The translations under genes and the position numbers were made by a program. This document shows, in pieces, positions 8,269 through 16,827 of a DNA stretch of 64,000 bases. The stretch's first letter is position 1. Each line of letters starts with the position of its first letter. The notes under the pieces are model-generated. The model saw only the letters and a program-made list of their open reading frames with translations. It made no database searches and was not told where the DNA came from. Source of the stretch: Nitratireductor sp. XY-223 (lineage in GTDB: Bacteria > Pseudomonadota > Alphaproteobacteria > Rhizobiales > Rhizobiaceae); NCBI RefSeq assembly GCF_004959855.1, contig NZ_SPNT01000003.1:610619-674618 (forward strand), read 5' to 3'.

Positions 8269-9062
8269 GTTCCTTCGGAAACCCCCATGCGCTTTTCGAC
8301 GTCAACGGTAAGGTCGCGCTGATCACCGGTGCGACGGGCGCCTTCGGTCAGGTCGCCGCCCGCACGCTGGCGGACGCCGGATGCCATCTGGTACTCGCCG
8401 CCGGAAACGCTGAATCCCTCAAGGAGATCGCGGACGCGTGCGAAGAACTGTCGGCAAGCGTTACGGTCGTGAACAGCCGGCCGGACGACGAGGAAAAGTG
8501 CCAGGCAATGGTCGACGCGGCGGTCGCCACCCATGGCCGGCTCGACATACTGGTGGTGGCCTCCGGCATGAACAAGGTCGCAAAGATCGACGAAATGCCG
8601 CTTGAGGATTTCACCAGCGTCATGGATGCCAACGTGACTCACAGCTGGATGCTGGCGAAAGCCGCGACGAAGCAGATGAAGAAACAGGGCGACGGCGGCA
8701 AGATCGTGCTTGTCTCCTCCGCCCGCGGCCTGCTTGGCCATCCGAACGGCTACACCGCCTACTGCGCCTCGAAAGCCGCGGTCGACGGCATTACCAAGGC
8801 GCTTGGCTGCGAACTGGGTGAAACGGGCATAACAGTCAACGCCATTGCGCCGACGGTCTTCCGCTCTCCGCTGACCGCCTGGATGTTCGAGGACACCGAC
8901 CACGCCAAAGCGGTTCGCACGGGATTCCTCAGCCGCGTTCCCAAGGGCCGCCTCGGCGAGCCCGAAGACCTTGCCGGCCCGCTCCTGTTCCTGGCCTCGC
9001 GGGCCTCCGATTTCTACACCGGGCATATTCTTTATGCAGACGGCGGCTACACGGCGGGCTAG
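8265..9062 (+). CDS. short-chain dehydrogenase/reductase (SDR)
   Basis: A 265-residue classical SDR. The cofactor loop TGATGAFG is at 21-28, the catalytic Ser at 151-152 (VLVSSARG), and Tyr166 and Lys170 in GYTAYCASKAAVDG. The C-terminal end, FYTGHILYADGGYTAG, is typical. NAD(P)-dependent oxidation or reduction of a hydroxyl group in the imported substrate is expected. It overlaps the cupin gene by 4 bp and is followed 3 bp later by a 3-hydroxyacyl-CoA-dehydrogenase-like gene, so two consecutive oxidoreductase steps are encoded here. Confidence 0.92.
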   Translation: MSSFGNPHALFDVNGKVALITGATGAFGQVAARTLADAGCHLVLAAGNAESLKEIADACEELSASVTVVNSRPDDEEKCQAMVDAAVATHGRLDILVVASGMNKVAKIDEMPLEDFTSVMDANVTHSWMLAKAATKQMKKQGDGGKIVLVSSARGLLGHPNGYTAYCASKAAVDGITKALGCELGETGITVNAIAPTVFRSPLTAWMFEDTDHAKAVRTGFLSRVPKGRLGEPEDLAGPLLFLASRASDFYTGHILYADGGYTAG

Positions 9063-9065
9063 CGG

Positions 9066-9989
9066 GTGAGCGGGCTGACCAACATATCGGTGATCGGCGC
9101 CGGCCTGATGGGACACGGCATCGCCGTGTCCTTCGCCAGGGCGGGGCACCGGGTCGGCGTCCATGACGCGTTCGCCGAAAGCCTGGAGACACTGCCGGCC
9201 CGCGCAGCGGCGAGCCTGGAATTGCTCGGCCACTCGCCCGTCGAACGCGAAGAAGCGCTCAACCGCATCGAAGCCAAGGAGAGCCTGGCCGATTGCGTGG
9301 CGGCGGCCGATCTCGTGATCGAGGCCGCGCCGGAGAAGCTGGAGCTCAAGCAGCAGATATTTGAGCAGGTCGAAGAAGCCGCGCCACAGAACTGCATTCT
9401 CGCATCCAACACGTCGGTTATTCCGATCACGTCGATCATGGCTGATCTTCGGCACCGCGAGCGGGCGCTCGGAACGCACTGGTGGAACCCGCCGCATCTC
9501 ATCCCGCTGGTCGAGGTCATCCGCACGGAGTGGACGTTGCCGGACACGATGGAGCAGGTGATGGACCTGTTGGCATCGATCGGCAAGACGCCGGTGCGCG
9601 TCGAAAAGGACGTGCCGGGCTTCATCGGCAACCGCCTGCAGCACGCGCTGTGGCGCGAAGCAATCAGCCTTGTCGAGAACGGCATCTGCGACGCCGCAGC
9701 CGTCGACACGGTCATCAATTCGAGTTTCGGGCGGCGGCTTTCCGTCCTCGGACCGCTGGCCAATGCGGATCTGGTGGGGACCGATCTGACGCTGGCGATC
9801 CATCAGAACGTCCTGTCGGACCTCGAGGACAGCGGCCGCCCGTCACCCTATCTCGAAGAGCTCGTGGCCGGGGGGCGGCTGGGCATGAAATCGGGGGAGG
9901 GATTCTACAAGTGGACACCCGAAGAAGCGGATGCGCTGCGAAAACGTGTGTCCGATCATCTCAGGAAGCTCGAGACCATCCTGGATTAA
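9066..9989 (+). CDS. 3-hydroxyacyl-CoA dehydrogenase family protein (second carnitine-dehydrogenase-like enzyme)
   Basis: A 307-residue NAD-dependent enzyme with GTG start at 9066. The Rossmann loop is VIGAGLMGHGIA (residues 9-20); the catalytic pair His138 (LGTHWWNPPHL) and Glu150 (PLVEVI) matches the 3-hydroxyacyl-CoA dehydrogenase/carnitine dehydrogenase fold; the C-terminal domain ends with GMKSGEGFYKW. It lacks the thioesterase domain of the enzyme at 1945-3408. Since a BKACE gene ends the same operon, the likely product is a beta-keto acid that BKACE then cleaves. The natural substrate is not known. Confidence 0.88.
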   Translation: MSGLTNISVIGAGLMGHGIAVSFARAGHRVGVHDAFAESLETLPARAAASLELLGHSPVEREEALNRIEAKESLADCVAAADLVIEAAPEKLELKQQIFEQVEEAAPQNCILASNTSVIPITSIMADLRHRERALGTHWWNPPHLIPLVEVIRTEWTLPDTMEQVMDLLASIGKTPVRVEKDVPGFIGNRLQHALWREAISLVENGICDAAAVDTVINSSFGRRLSVLGPLANADLVGTDLTLAIHQNVLSDLEDSGRPSPYLEELVAGGRLGMKSGEGFYKWTPEEADALRKRVSDHLRKLETILD

Positions 9990-10033
9990 TCTGCCGGCCG
10001 GGAATTTGCCCCGGCAAAAATGGGAGGAAGACC

Positions 10034-11317
10034 ATGCAGATCAAGTCGAAAGGTTTAACACGCCGCACCGTGATCAAGGGCGGGGCGGCGCTTGTCGCCG
10101 CTCCGGCTATATTGCGCCACACCCAGGCCTATGCCCAGAACCCGGTGATCAAGGTTGGCCATGTCAGCCCGCGGACCGGTCCGCTTGCGGGATTCGCCGA
10201 GGCCGACGATTTCGTGCTCGAAGGCATCAAGGCGGCCTTTGCCGGCGGCCTGCGCAACAATGGCGACGGCAAGGACTACAGCGTCGAGATCATTTCCAAG
10301 GACTCGCAGTCCAACCCGAACCGCGCCGCCGAAGTTGCCGCCGACCTGATCCTCGGCGATGAGGTCAACATCATCGTCGCCGCCTCGACGCCGGACACCA
10401 CCAACCCGGTTGCCGACCAGGCGGAAGTCAACGAAGTGCCGTGCATTACGACCGACTGCCCGTGGCAGCCCTATTTCTTCGGCCGCAACGGCAACCCGGA
10501 AACCGGTTTTGAATATACCTACCATTTCTTCTGGGGGCTTGAGGATGTGATCGCGGTCTTCCTCGATCTCTGGGGCAAGAGCGGCGTCAAGAAGTCGGTC
10601 GGCGGGCTGTTCCCGAACGATGCCGACGGCAACGCCTGGGGTCATCCGGAACTCGGCTTTCCAAAGCCGCTGAAGGAAGCAGGTTACACCCTCGTCGACC
10701 CGGGCCGCTACCAGCCGCTGACGGAAGATTTCTCGGCACAGATTTCGGCATTCAAGGAGGCCGGCTGCGAGATCGTGACCGGAAACATGATCCCGCCGGA
10801 CTTTGCAAACTTCTGGTCGCAGGCCGCCCAGCAGGGCTTCAACCCGAAGGTCGTCACGATCGGCAAGGCGCTGCTCTTCCCGTCCGTGATCAATTCGCTC
10901 GGACAGCGCGGCGACGGGCTGACATCCGAGGTCTGGTGGTCGCCGAACCACCCGTTCAACTCCAGCCTGACGAGCGAGAGCGCCCGTGCGCTGGCGGAGG
11001 GTTACACCAAGGCGACCAACCGTCCGTGGACGCAGCCCATCGGCTTCAAGCACGCGCTATTCGAGGTAACGGCCGACGTGATCCGCCGCTCCGAGGACCT
11101 CAGCGACAACCTTGCCATCGTCGAGGCGATCAAAACCACCAATCTGAACACGATTGTCGGACCGGTGGACTGGGCCAAGGGTCCGGTCAAGAACGTCACC
11201 AAGACACCGCTTGTCGGTGGACAGTGGCAGGGCGGCGCCGGCAATTTCGAGCTGGTGATCACCTCCAACGCGACGGCGCCCGAAATTCCGACCGGCGGCG
11301 AGTTGCTGCTTCTTTAG
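10034..11317 (+). CDS. ABC transporter substrate-binding protein, branched-chain amino acid type (Tat-exported)
   Basis: A 427-residue periplasmic binding protein. The start at 10034 is fixed by GGGAGGAAG just upstream and by a twin-arginine signal (TRRTVIKGGAALVAAPAIL) followed by a probable AYAQ cleavage site. The mature protein has the Leu/Ile/Val-binding fold of type I periplasmic proteins (IKVGHVSPRTGPLAGFAEAD, QSNPNRAAEVAADLI). The frame is open far upstream through the dehydrogenase gene, but that part is not coding in this frame. It is the first component of the importer and is followed by stable hairpins, typical for binding-protein genes expressed above their membrane partners. Ligand unknown. 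Confidence 0.92.
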   Translation: MQIKSKGLTRRTVIKGGAALVAAPAILRHTQAYAQNPVIKVGHVSPRTGPLAGFAEADDFVLEGIKAAFAGGLRNNGDGKDYSVEIISKDSQSNPNRAAEVAADLILGDEVNIIVAASTPDTTNPVADQAEVNEVPCITTDCPWQPYFFGRNGNPETGFEYTYHFFWGLEDVIAVFLDLWGKSGVKKSVGGLFPNDADGNAWGHPELGFPKPLKEAGYTLVDPGRYQPLTEDFSAQISAFKEAGCEIVTGNMIPPDFANFWSQAAQQGFNPKVVTIGKALLFPSVINSLGQRGDGLTSEVWWSPNHPFNSSLTSESARALAEGYTKATNRPWTQPIGFKHALFEVTADVIRRSEDLSDNLAIVEAIKTTNLNTIVGPVDWAKGPVKNVTKTPLVGGQWQGGAGNFELVITSNATAPEIPTGGELLLL

Positions 11318-11331
11318 GAGGGGAGCGCAAC

Positions 11332-11382
11332 GGGCGTTACGCCCCTGTCGGAAACCGGACAGGCAAGCTGTTGCCTGTCCGG
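11332..11382 (+). repeat. two tandem hairpins between binding-protein and ATPase genes
   Basis: GGGCG-TTA-CGCCC (11332-11344) is followed by a perfect 12-bp stem with loop GCTG (arms 11355-11366 and 11371-11382). No U-run follows, so this is more likely an mRNA 3'-end stabiliser or partial attenuator than a full terminator. It would keep binding-protein mRNA in excess over the rest of the operon. Confidence 0.6.
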
Positions 11383-11431
11383 GATACCGCCATCAAACTG
11401 ACGATTGAACCTGTGCGAAAACGCGGGAACC

Positions 11432-12160
11432 ATGACTGCCGTTCTTGAACTGAAAGATCTGAGCAAATCCTACGGGGCCATCGTCGTCGCCGATGCCCTG
11501 AGCTATGCGCTCGAGGACGGTGAGGCGCTCGGCGTCATCGGTCCGAACGGCGCCGGAAAGACATCGATGTTCAACCTGATCACCGGCACGGTGCAGGCGC
11601 AGTCGGGCGATGTCTATTTCAAGGGCCAGCCCATTACCGGGCTTTCGGCCGCCGCCCGCTGCCGCGCCGGCATAGCCCGGTCGTTTCAGATCCCGCAGCC
11701 CTTCGGTGCGATGAGCGTTTTTGAAAACGTCCTTGTCGCCGCAACGCAAGGCGCCGGGGAAAGCGGTCACGGGGCCAACGAACTGTGCCTCGACATACTG
11801 GAGCAAACGGGCCTGATGGCACGCGCCAATGCGCCGGCCGGCGGGCTTACCCTGCTCGAGCGCAAGCGGTTGGAACTTGCCCGGGCGCTCGGCGCACGTC
11901 CCTCGCTGCTGCTCCTCGACGAGATAGCCGGCGGCCTGACGGAGCAGGAGTGCCGGTCGCTGATTGCAACGATCAATGATGTTCGCGCCTCGGGCGTCTC
12001 GATCATCTGGATCGAGCACGTGGTGCACGCGCTGCTGGCGGTCGTCGACCGGCTGATCGTCATCGATTTCGGCAGGAAGATCGCCGAGGGACAGCCCGAG
12101 GAGATCATGGCGAGCCGCGAAGTCCAGGAAATCTATCTGGGGATCGAAGCCGGTGCCTGA
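11432..12160 (+). CDS. ABC transporter ATP-binding protein, LivG-like
   Basis: A 242-residue ATPase; start chosen at ATG 11432, since the TTG at 11405 lies in the leader. Walker A is GPNGAGKT (37-44), Walker B ends in LLLLDEIAGGL, and the H-loop is IIWIEHVVHAL. The signature region reads LTLLERKRLE rather than the common LSYGxQRRLE, so the ABC signature is degenerate, although the following LARALGARP is normal. It pairs with the second ATPase and two permeases in a branched-chain-amino-acid-type importer. It overlaps the next gene by 8 bp. Confidence 0.92.
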   Translation: MTAVLELKDLSKSYGAIVVADALSYALEDGEALGVIGPNGAGKTSMFNLITGTVQAQSGDVYFKGQPITGLSAAARCRAGIARSFQIPQPFGAMSVFENVLVAATQGAGESGHGANELCLDILEQTGLMARANAPAGGLTLLERKRLELARALGARPSLLLLDEIAGGLTEQECRSLIATINDVRASGVSIIWIEHVVHALLAVVDRLIVIDFGRKIAEGQPEEIMASREVQEIYLGIEAGA

Positions 12161-12857
12161 AACCATTCTCGAAATCGACGCTCTCGACAGCTTCTACGGC
12201 GACTTCCAGGCACTTTTCGGTGTTTCCATGCAAGTCGGCAAAGGCGAAGTTGTCTCCGTCATCGGGGCCAATGGTGCCGGCAAGAGCACATTGATGCGTT
12301 CCGTCACGGGGCTTCTGACGAACCGGCCCGATATGGTCCGTTTCGGCGATGCGCAGATTGGCGCACTGCGCGCCGACCAGATCGCCCGGCTGGGCATCGC
12401 CATGGTGCCGGAGGGCCGCCAGCTCTTCCCGTCCCTTTCGGTCGAGGAGAACCTCATCATCGGCAGCCAGGTCGGCCGTCCGGGCGACTGGTCGCTGAGC
12501 GCGGTCTATGCGCTCTTTCCGGTTCTGGCCGAGCGGCGCAATCAGGCCTCGACATCACTGTCCGGCGGCCAGCAGCAGATGGTGGCGATCGGCCGGGCCC
12601 TGATGTCCAATCCGGACCTGCTGCTGTTCGACGAGATCAGCCTCGGGCTGGCGCCGATCATCATCAAGAACATTTACGAGGCGCTGCCCGACGTGATCGG
12701 CACGGGCATGAGCGCCATCGTCGTCGAGCAGGACATCACCCGGGCGGTCGAGATTTCCGACCGGGTCTACTGCCTGCAGGAGGGGCGCGTGTCGCTTGAA
12801 GGCAAATCAGGCGAGGTCTCGCGCGATGCCATAAGCAAGGCCTATTTCGGAGTCTGA
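12153..12857 (+). CDS. ABC transporter ATP-binding protein, LivF-like
   Basis: A 234-residue ATPase beginning with GTG at 12153, inside the end of the preceding ATPase gene. Walker A is GANGAGKS (38-45), the signature is SLSGGQQQMVAIG, and Walker B is LLLFDEISLGL. It has the LivF-type length and C-terminus (GEVSRDAISKAYFGV). It forms the nucleotide-binding pair with the preceding LivG-like protein. Three bases separate it from the permease gene. Confidence 0.94.
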   Translation: MPETILEIDALDSFYGDFQALFGVSMQVGKGEVVSVIGANGAGKSTLMRSVTGLLTNRPDMVRFGDAQIGALRADQIARLGIAMVPEGRQLFPSLSVEENLIIGSQVGRPGDWSLSAVYALFPVLAERRNQASTSLSGGQQQMVAIGRALMSNPDLLLFDEISLGLAPIIIKNIYEALPDVIGTGMSAIVVEQDITRAVEISDRVYCLQEGRVSLEGKSGEVSRDAISKAYFGV

Positions 12858-12860
12858 TGC

Positions 12861-13727
12861 ATGGATTGGGTCAACGCGATCATACAGGGCATACTGCTCG
12901 GAGGTCTCTACGCACTCTTCGCGGCCGGCCTTTCGCTCATCTTCGGCGTCATGCGGCTGGTCAACATCGCCCATGGTGACCTGATCGTGCTGGCGGCGTT
13001 CCTCGGCCTGACGGTGACGACTGCGCTCGGTATCAACCCGCTGCTCTCGATCGTCATCGTGGCACCGGTCATGGGCCTCATCGGTTACGCGCTGCAGCGG
13101 CTGGTGCTCAACCGCACGCTGGGCGACGATATCCTGCCGCCACTGCTGGTCACATTCGGACTGTCGGTCATCATCCAGAACGGCCTCCTGGAGATCTACA
13201 GCGCCGATCCGCAGAAAATGAGTGCCGGCGCCATCGAGACCGCGAGCGTCGGACTGCCGGGCGGTCTCAACCTCGGGATCCTGCCGCTGATCATGTTCGT
13301 CACCGCCGTCGTCATCATCGGCGCGTTGCAATGGGTCTTCTACCGCTCCGCATGGGGCAGGGCGTTCCGCGCGACCTCCGATAACCAGGACATCGCCCAG
13401 CTTATGGGGCTGAACAAGAGTCACGTCTTCGGCCTGGCCATGGCCCTGTCGCTGGTCGTCGTCGCCGTCGCCGGCATTTTCCTCGGCGTGCGCACGAGCT
13501 TTGATCCGGCCGCCGGTCCGGGCCGGCTGATTTTCGGGTTCGAAGCGGTCATCATCGGCGGCCTCGGCAACCTGTGGGGCACACTCGCCGGGGGCATCAT
13601 CCTGGGCGTTTCGCAGAATATCGGCGCGCAGATCAATCCCGGCTGGCAACTGCTCGCCGGCCACATCGCCTTCCTGGTCATCCTGGCCGTTCGCCCGCGC
13701 GGGCTCTTTCCGAGGATCGACGGATGA
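12861..13727 (+). CDS. branched-chain amino acid-type ABC transporter permease, LivH-like
   Basis: A 288-residue inner-membrane permease with about eight hydrophobic segments, starting IQGILLGGLYALFAAGLSLI. It carries the LivH hallmark GVMRLVNIAHGDLIVLAAF and the cytoplasmic loop RSAWGRAFRATSDNQDIAQL that contacts the ATPases. It overlaps the LivM-like gene by 4 bp. Substrate specificity is set by the binding protein at 10034-11317. Confidence 0.95.
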   Translation: MDWVNAIIQGILLGGLYALFAAGLSLIFGVMRLVNIAHGDLIVLAAFLGLTVTTALGINPLLSIVIVAPVMGLIGYALQRLVLNRTLGDDILPPLLVTFGLSVIIQNGLLEIYSADPQKMSAGAIETASVGLPGGLNLGILPLIMFVTAVVIIGALQWVFYRSAWGRAFRATSDNQDIAQLMGLNKSHVFGLAMALSLVVVAVAGIFLGVRTSFDPAAGPGRLIFGFEAVIIGGLGNLWGTLAGGIILGVSQNIGAQINPGWQLLAGHIAFLVILAVRPRGLFPRIDG

Positions 13728-14797
13728 ACACAACCGGTCAATACACTGTCGTCCGCTTCACGCCAGCAAGCCGTATCGCCGCCGCGGTCGCGATCGTCAT
13801 CCTCATCGCCCTTGCACTCGCGCCCTGGTGGGCGGGCCGTGCGGATATGCGGCTGCTCAGCGAGCTCTTTCTCTACATGGCGCTGGCCAGCCTGTGGAAC
13901 CTTCTTGCCGGATATGCCGGCCTCGTCTCCGTCGGACAGCAGGCATTTGTCGGGTTCGGAGGCTACTGCCTGTTCGCTTTCACCATGTTTCTCGGACTGT
14001 CGCCGATGGCGGCCATACCGGTCGCGGGCCTTGCCGGGGCGCTGATCGCGGTTCCGGTCGCCGTCCTCATCTTCCGCCTGCGCGGTGCGTATTTCGCGAT
14101 CGGCACCTGGGTCATCGCGGAGGTTTTCCGGCTGGGTGCCGCTCAGGTCTCGGCGCTCGGCGGCGGCTCCGGCACCAGCCTGCCGGTGTCGATCGTCAGG
14201 TCCATTGCCGACAGTCGCGCCATGCGCGAGGCGACGACCTACTGGATGGCGCTGGGCATGGTCGTAGTGGTGCTCGCGCTGGTGTGCGTCCTGTTGCGCT
14301 CGCGCCGCGGTGTCGCCCTGACTGCGATCCGCGACAACGAGCTGGCCTCGCAGAGCCTTGGCATCGACATCTGGCGCGCCAAGTTCTTCGTCTATGTCGT
14401 CACCGCCGCGCTGACCGCGTCGGTCGGCGCGCTGATTTTCCTGCAGAAGCTGCGCATATCCCCGGACGCCGCGTTCAGCGTCAACGACTGGACGGCCTTC
14501 GTCATATTCATCGTCGTGATCGGCGGTATCGGCACCATCGAGGGACCGATCATCGGGACGATCATTTTCTTCCTGCTGCGCGAGACACTGGCGGATCTAG
14601 GCGCCGTCTACCTGATGATCCTCGGACTGGTCGCCATCGTTATCATGCTGCGTGCGCCGAAGGGCATCTGGGGCTTCGTGCGTGAACGGACCGGCCTCGA
14701 CCTGTTTGCGCTCACGCGCCGGGTCGTGGAGCGGCGACCGGCAGCCGGGCAAAATACCGAAAACAAGGAGAATGCGCATGAGCCGCAGGCCACGTAA
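13724..14797 (+). CDS. branched-chain amino acid-type ABC transporter permease, LivM-like
   Basis: A 357-residue permease; start at ATG 13724, overlapping the LivH-like stop (ATGA); the longer open frame upstream lies within the neighbour. Multiple membrane segments with the LivM motif NLLAGYAGLVSVGQQAFVG and the coupling loop LTAIRDNELASQSLGIDI. It completes the importer (binding protein, two ATPases, two permeases). Its 3' end overlaps the start of the second BKACE gene by about 20 bp, tying import and cleavage into one transcript. Confidence 0.94.
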   Translation: MNTTGQYTVVRFTPASRIAAAVAIVILIALALAPWWAGRADMRLLSELFLYMALASLWNLLAGYAGLVSVGQQAFVGFGGYCLFAFTMFLGLSPMAAIPVAGLAGALIAVPVAVLIFRLRGAYFAIGTWVIAEVFRLGAAQVSALGGGSGTSLPVSIVRSIADSRAMREATTYWMALGMVVVVLALVCVLLRSRRGVALTAIRDNELASQSLGIDIWRAKFFVYVVTAALTASVGALIFLQKLRISPDAAFSVNDWTAFVIFIVVIGGIGTIEGPIIGTIIFFLLRETLADLGAVYLMILGLVAIVIMLRAPKGIWGFVRERTGLDLFALTRRVVERRPAAGQNTENKENAHEPQAT

Positions 14798-15716
14798 GAC
14801 CATCATCACCTGCGCGATCACCGGCGCCATCCACACGCCGACCATGGCCGATGCGCTTCCCTATCGCCCGGAAGATATCGCCGAGCAGGCCGTCGCGGCG
14901 GCCGAGGCAGGCGCTTCCGTGCTGCATCTGCACGCGCGCAATCCGGAAAACGGAGCGGTCTCGATCGATCCTGAGCACTTCAAGCGTTTCCTGCCTGTGA
15001 TCAAGCAGGCGACGGACGCCGTCATCAACGTGTCGACCGGGGGCAGCCTCCTGAACACCATGGAGGAGCGCATCGCGCCGGCCAAATGGGCTTCGCCCGA
15101 AATGTGCTCGCTCAACATGGGTTCGATGAATTTTTCAATGCACCCGCTGGCCGACCGCTACACGGAATGGAAATTCGACTGGGAAGAGGATTACCTGCGC
15201 AATTCCGACGGTTACATCTTCCGCAACACCTTTGCCGATATAGCCTATGTGGCCGAGCAGCTCGGCGAGGGACACGGGGTCAAGTTCGAGCACGAGTGCT
15301 ATGACGTCGGCCATCTGTACAATCTGAAATTCTGCATGGACAGCGGCTTGTTCAAGCCGCCGGTCTTCATCCAGTTCATTTTCGGTATCCTCGGCGGGAT
15401 CGGCCCCGATATCGACAATCTGATCTTCATGAAGCGCACGGCGGACCGGCTCTTCGGCGACAACTACCAATGGTCGGTGCTCGGAGCAGGCGGTGCGCAG
15501 ATGCCCTTTGCGACGACTGCCACCCAACTCGGCGGCAATGTCCGCGTCGGCCTTGAGGACAGCCTGATGATCGGGCGCGGCAAGCTCGCCAAGTCCAACG
15601 CCGAACAGGTTACGAAGATCCGGCGGATCGTCGAGGAACTGGGCTGCGAGGTGGCCACGCCCGAAGAGGCGCGTGAAATGCTGGACCTGAAGGGCGGCGA
15701 CCGGACCGCATTCTGA
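14778..15716 (+). CDS. second BKACE family enzyme (DUF849, beta-keto acid cleavage)
   Basis: A 312-residue member of the same family as 3405-4313. The start is ATG 14778, seven bases after AAGGAG; ATG 14772 is too close to it. Zinc motif VLHLHARNP (His50, His52), C-terminal GNVRVGLEDS with the metal Glu and base Asp. It is clearly diverged from the first copy: it has an inserted segment with KFDWEEDYLRNSDGYIF and GHGVKFEHECYDVGH. It should use acetyl-CoA and a beta-keto acid made by the dehydrogenases of this operon. The side chain of that keto acid is unknown. Confidence 0.9.
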   Translation: MSRRPRKTIITCAITGAIHTPTMADALPYRPEDIAEQAVAAAEAGASVLHLHARNPENGAVSIDPEHFKRFLPVIKQATDAVINVSTGGSLLNTMEERIAPAKWASPEMCSLNMGSMNFSMHPLADRYTEWKFDWEEDYLRNSDGYIFRNTFADIAYVAEQLGEGHGVKFEHECYDVGHLYNLKFCMDSGLFKPPVFIQFIFGILGGIGPDIDNLIFMKRTADRLFGDNYQWSVLGAGGAQMPFATTATQLGGNVRVGLEDSLMIGRGKLAKSNAEQVTKIRRIVEELGCEVATPEEAREMLDLKGGDRTAF

Positions 15717-15806
15717 CACTGACTGCGGGGTGCCCAACGCCTGTGTTGCCGTTGGCGCCGAATCTGCTACGCAGGAAACAGTGGCAGTTGGACGGCGAAA
15801 GACAGC

Positions 15807-16265
15807 ATGGACATTCGGATTGACGACCTGCGGGGGCCGGAAATCGCGGCGTTGTTGCGGACGCATCTGGACACGATGGCCGGTCTGTCTCCACCGGAAA
15901 GCACCCATGCGCTGGACCTGGAGTCGCTTCGCGCGCCCGATGTCACGTTCTGGACCGTGTGGGAGGCCGATGCGCTTCTCGGCTGCGGCGCCCTGAAGGA
16001 ACTGGATCGCGAACACGGCGAAATCAAGTCCATGCACACATCCGAGGCATCACGGGGCAGGGGCGTCGCGTCGGCGCTTGTGGAGACAATCCTGTCGGAG
16101 GCAAGGCAGCGCGGCTACAGGCGCCTGAGCCTCGAAACCGGCTCCATGGACGCCTTCGCACCGGCTAGAAACCTCTACACCCGGTTCGGATTTTCCTTCT
16201 GTCCGCCTTTCGCGGACTATGTTTCCGACCCGAACAGCGTCTTCATGACGATCGAGATCGGGTAG
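15807..16265 (+). CDS. GNAT family N-acetyltransferase
   Basis: A 152-residue GNAT protein. The acetyl-CoA loop is SEASRGRGVASALVETIL (motif A, R/Q-x-x-G-x-G/A), preceded by DREHGEIKSMHTS on beta-strand 4 and followed by RLSLETGSMDAFAPARNLY and FGFSFCPPF. It resembles YsnE/PhnO-like small acetyltransferases acting on small molecules. It stands alone between the BKACE operon and an HxlR regulator; ligand unknown. Confidence 0.9.
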   Translation: MDIRIDDLRGPEIAALLRTHLDTMAGLSPPESTHALDLESLRAPDVTFWTVWEADALLGCGALKELDREHGEIKSMHTSEASRGRGVASALVETILSEARQRGYRRLSLETGSMDAFAPARNLYTRFGFSFCPPFADYVSDPNSVFMTIEIG

Positions 16266-16306
16266 CGTTGCGGTTTTAATTCAATGACTTGCTGCGGTAA
16301 GCGGAC

Positions 16307-16750
16307 TCACCTTGTCAGGCGCGGCCTGGATTTGCGATAGGCCTCCAGCGCCGCTGAAATGGTACCGGAGCGGTCGGCCCGGAATTTCTTCGTCGTTCCC
16401 GGCGGCGCATCGGTGTCCGCATCGAACTCAGCGCCCCAGGCACCGAGTTCGAGAATGGCGCCCATCAGGGATTCGCCCTTTTCCGTCGCGACATAGATGA
16501 ACTGCCGGCCGTCATCGGGGTCCCGGATTTTTTCGATGATCCGGTGTTCCGCCAGGCGCGCCAGCCGTTCGCTCAGGACATTGGTGGCGATCCTCTCCTC
16601 TGCCGCCAGAAGATCCCGGAAGCGGAATTTCCCGTTAAGCAGGATGTCGCGCATGACGATCAGGCTCCAGCGGTCGCCGACGGCCTCCAGCGCATAGTTG
16701 ACCGGGCAATGGGATCGCAAGGGCACCGGACTTTCGTGCGTTTCAGGCAT
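16307..16750 (-). CDS. HxlR family transcriptional regulator
   Basis: A 147-residue HxlR winged-helix regulator with the family-typical cysteine near the N-terminus (SHCPVNYALEAVGDRWSLI), then FRFRDLLAAEERIATNVLSER and YVATEKGESL. The open frame begins at ATG 16774, but that codon lies inside a perfect palindrome (16767-16783) that looks like its operator, so the in-frame ATG at 16750 is preferred. It is divergent from a GFA-family gene and probably represses that gene and itself; some HxlR proteins sense electrophiles through the N-terminal Cys. Confidence 0.88.
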   Translation of the reverse strand: MPETHESPVPLRSHCPVNYALEAVGDRWSLIVMRDILLNGKFRFRDLLAAEERIATNVLSERLARLAEHRIIEKIRDPDDGRQFIYVATEKGESLMGAILELGAWGAEFDADTDAPPGTTKKFRADRSGTISAALEAYRKSRPRLTR

Positions 16751-16766
16751 GCTTGGTCCATTTTTA

Positions 16767-16783
16767 ACTTGCATTATGCAAGT
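16767..16783. promoter_or_regulatory. perfect palindrome, probable HxlR operator 1
   Basis: ACTTGCAT-T-ATGCAAGT, 8-bp perfect arms around one base, lies in the divergent HxlR/GFA promoter region. It shares the half-site ACTTG/CAAGT with the second site at 16792-16814. Binding here would block transcription in both directions. Confidence 0.65.
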
Positions 16784-16791
16784 GAATACAG

Positions 16792-16814
16792 TTTACTTGT
16801 AAATAGCAAGTAAA
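16792..16814. promoter_or_regulatory. inverted repeat, probable HxlR operator 2
   Basis: TTTACTTG, a 7-base spacer, and CAAGTAAA form perfect 8-bp arms, 8 bases after operator 1. The AT-rich setting and shared ACTTG half-site suggest the same protein binds both. It lies just upstream of the GFA gene start at 16828. Confidence 0.65.
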
Positions 16815-16827
16815 GGGATGATACGCA

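Noticed and set aside
9482-10033. N-terminal extension of the ABC binding protein to 611 residues
   Set aside because: This part overlaps the dehydrogenase gene in another frame; the Tat signal and GGGAGGAAG fix the start at 10034.
12807-13733. 308-residue leftward frame opposite the LivH-like gene
   Set aside because: It is an antisense shadow; its composition (Asp/Arg/Gln-rich) and lack of motifs show it is not a gene, whereas LivH motifs are clear on the other strand.
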